Of a stretch of 13,976 nucleotides of DNA, positions 13,723 through 13,976 are shown piece by piece. A program made the translations under genes and the position numbers. The stretch lies in assembly GCA_050701635.1 (NCBI GenBank), contig JBOGDF010000125.1, forward strand, positions 1 to 13,976, given 5' to 3'. The DNA comes from WHSM01 sp050701635. GTDB lineage: Bacteria; Actinomycetota; Actinomycetes; Mycobacteriales; Micromonosporaceae. The notes under the pieces are model-generated. The model saw only the letters and a program-made list of their open reading frames with translations. It did not search any database and was not told the origin of the DNA. Each line of letters opens with the position of its first letter. Positions within the stretch are counted from its first letter, which is position 1.

Positions 13723-13728
13723 AGCCTA
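13723..13728 (-). promoter_or_regulatory. -10 element for leaderless serS
   Basis: On the minus strand TAGGCT (TANNNT) is followed by six bases and then GTG, placing the transcription start on the G of the start codon. The GGAG in the gap is only 2 bases from the start codon, too close for a normal ribosome site. Confidence 0.5.
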
Positions 13729-13783
13729 CCGGCCGGCGCCGCGTCCCCCACGCCGATATCAGCCCGCCTCCGGCGCCACCCCC

Positions 13784-13837
13784 AGCTCCAGCTCCAGCTC
13801 CAGCTCCAGCTCCAGCTCCAGCTCCAGCTCCAGCTCC
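13784..13837. repeat. Hexanucleotide microsatellite (AGCTCC)9
   Basis: Nine perfect AGCTCC units (54 bp) are followed by degenerate GGCTCC/GGCCCG units to about 13885. The tract lies about 56 bp upstream of the serS -10 element, and on the serS strand it reads GGAGCT. Short minus-strand frames through it (Glu-Leu repeats) are not credible genes. The whole stretch 13729-13976 looks non-coding. Confidence 0.85.
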
Positions 13838-13890
13838 GGCTCCGGCCCGTCTCCGGCTCCGGCCCGGCCCGGCCCGGCTCCGGCAACCAA

Positions 13891-13945
13891 GATCGTCGTT
13901 TCGGGAACGCAACGGCGATCAGCGCCGTTCCCGAAACGGCGATCA
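13891..13945. repeat. REP-like inverted repeat at the right edge
   Basis: GATCGTCGTTTCGGGAACG (13891-13909) pairs with 13926-13944 with a single mismatch around a 16-base spacer. In addition, AACGGCGATCA occurs twice in direct orientation (13911-13921 and 13935-13945). The composite looks like an interspersed palindromic unit rather than a simple terminator. No gene end is visible next to it, because the window stops 31 bases later. Confidence 0.6.
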
Positions 13946-13976
13946 TGCAAAGGTGCAGGCCGCACGCCGCGGCCGC

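Noticed and set aside
13709..13965. Short minus-strand frames encoding Glu-Leu or Ser-Trp repeats
   Set aside because: They come from translating the (AGCTCC)n microsatellite in different frames; no frame is favoured by codon use or start signals.

Overview
The window is high-GC actinobacterial DNA, most likely from a Micromonosporaceae-type organism (Micromonospora, Actinoplanes or a relative). The evidence is the G+C-rich third codon positions, a Bpa/PafE proteasome activator, an actinobacterial-type SerRS, leaderless TANNNT promoters, and very frequent GTACG words. The family assignment is inferred from sequence style; no marker gene in the window settles it.

Layout, left to right. (1) At 2-1168 is the 3' part of a single-pass membrane protein: a Pro-rich cytoplasmic tail, one TM helix and two homologous extracellular Cys-pair domains. 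An enoyl-CoA hydratase of the MenB/BadI type (1200-1997) follows on the same strand. (2) Directly on that gene's stop codon sits a 162-bp, almost completely self-complementary element with about 19-bp terminal repeats and flanking CTAG. It looks like a MITE. (3) 2382-4256 encodes a secreted protein with five 44-residue FG-GAP/VCBS-like repeats, a poly-Pro linker and a C-terminal domain I do not recognise. A nested palindrome (4261-4329) separates it from bpa (4378-4968). (4) A small secreted protein of unknown function (5127-5531) has three 11-bp direct repeats upstream. It converges through a strong hairpin with an aldo/keto reductase (5598-6599, minus). (5) The reductase has a textbook MerR-type promoter (19-bp spacer, perfect 20-bp palindrome). 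Divergent from it is an apparently leaderless proline-iminopeptidase-like hydrolase (6715-7560). (6) The rest is a HAD phosphatase block on the minus strand ending in serS. serS (12457-13716) is followed by HAD genes at 11534-12460 and 10683-11561, linked by stop/start overlaps. After an opposite-strand secreted NodB-type deacetylase (9269-10672) come a third Cof-type HAD gene (8312-9106) and a frameshifted Gph-like HAD gene (7604-8315).

How the parts relate. The two secreted repeat proteins (2382 and 9269) share an architecture: signal peptide, five FG-GAP-like units, then a catalytic or putative catalytic domain. This suggests one targeting module carried by different enzymes acting at the cell surface or on external glycans. 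The HAD genes at 8312 and 10683 are paralogues sharing a 68-nt tract with 2 mismatches. The deacetylase gene lies between them on the opposite strand, as if inserted into an older tandem HAD array. serS and its two overlapping HAD genes look like one translationally coupled unit. No tRNA, rRNA, CRISPR array, transposase or complete phage gene is visible.

The most unusual items are the MITE-like hairpin on a stop codon, the orphan C-terminal domain of the 2382 protein, the two 3 x 11-bp operator-like arrays before secreted-protein genes, the frameshifted HAD gene, and the strong preference for GTA before Arg codons. I found no clear evidence of a complete new defence or biosynthetic system.
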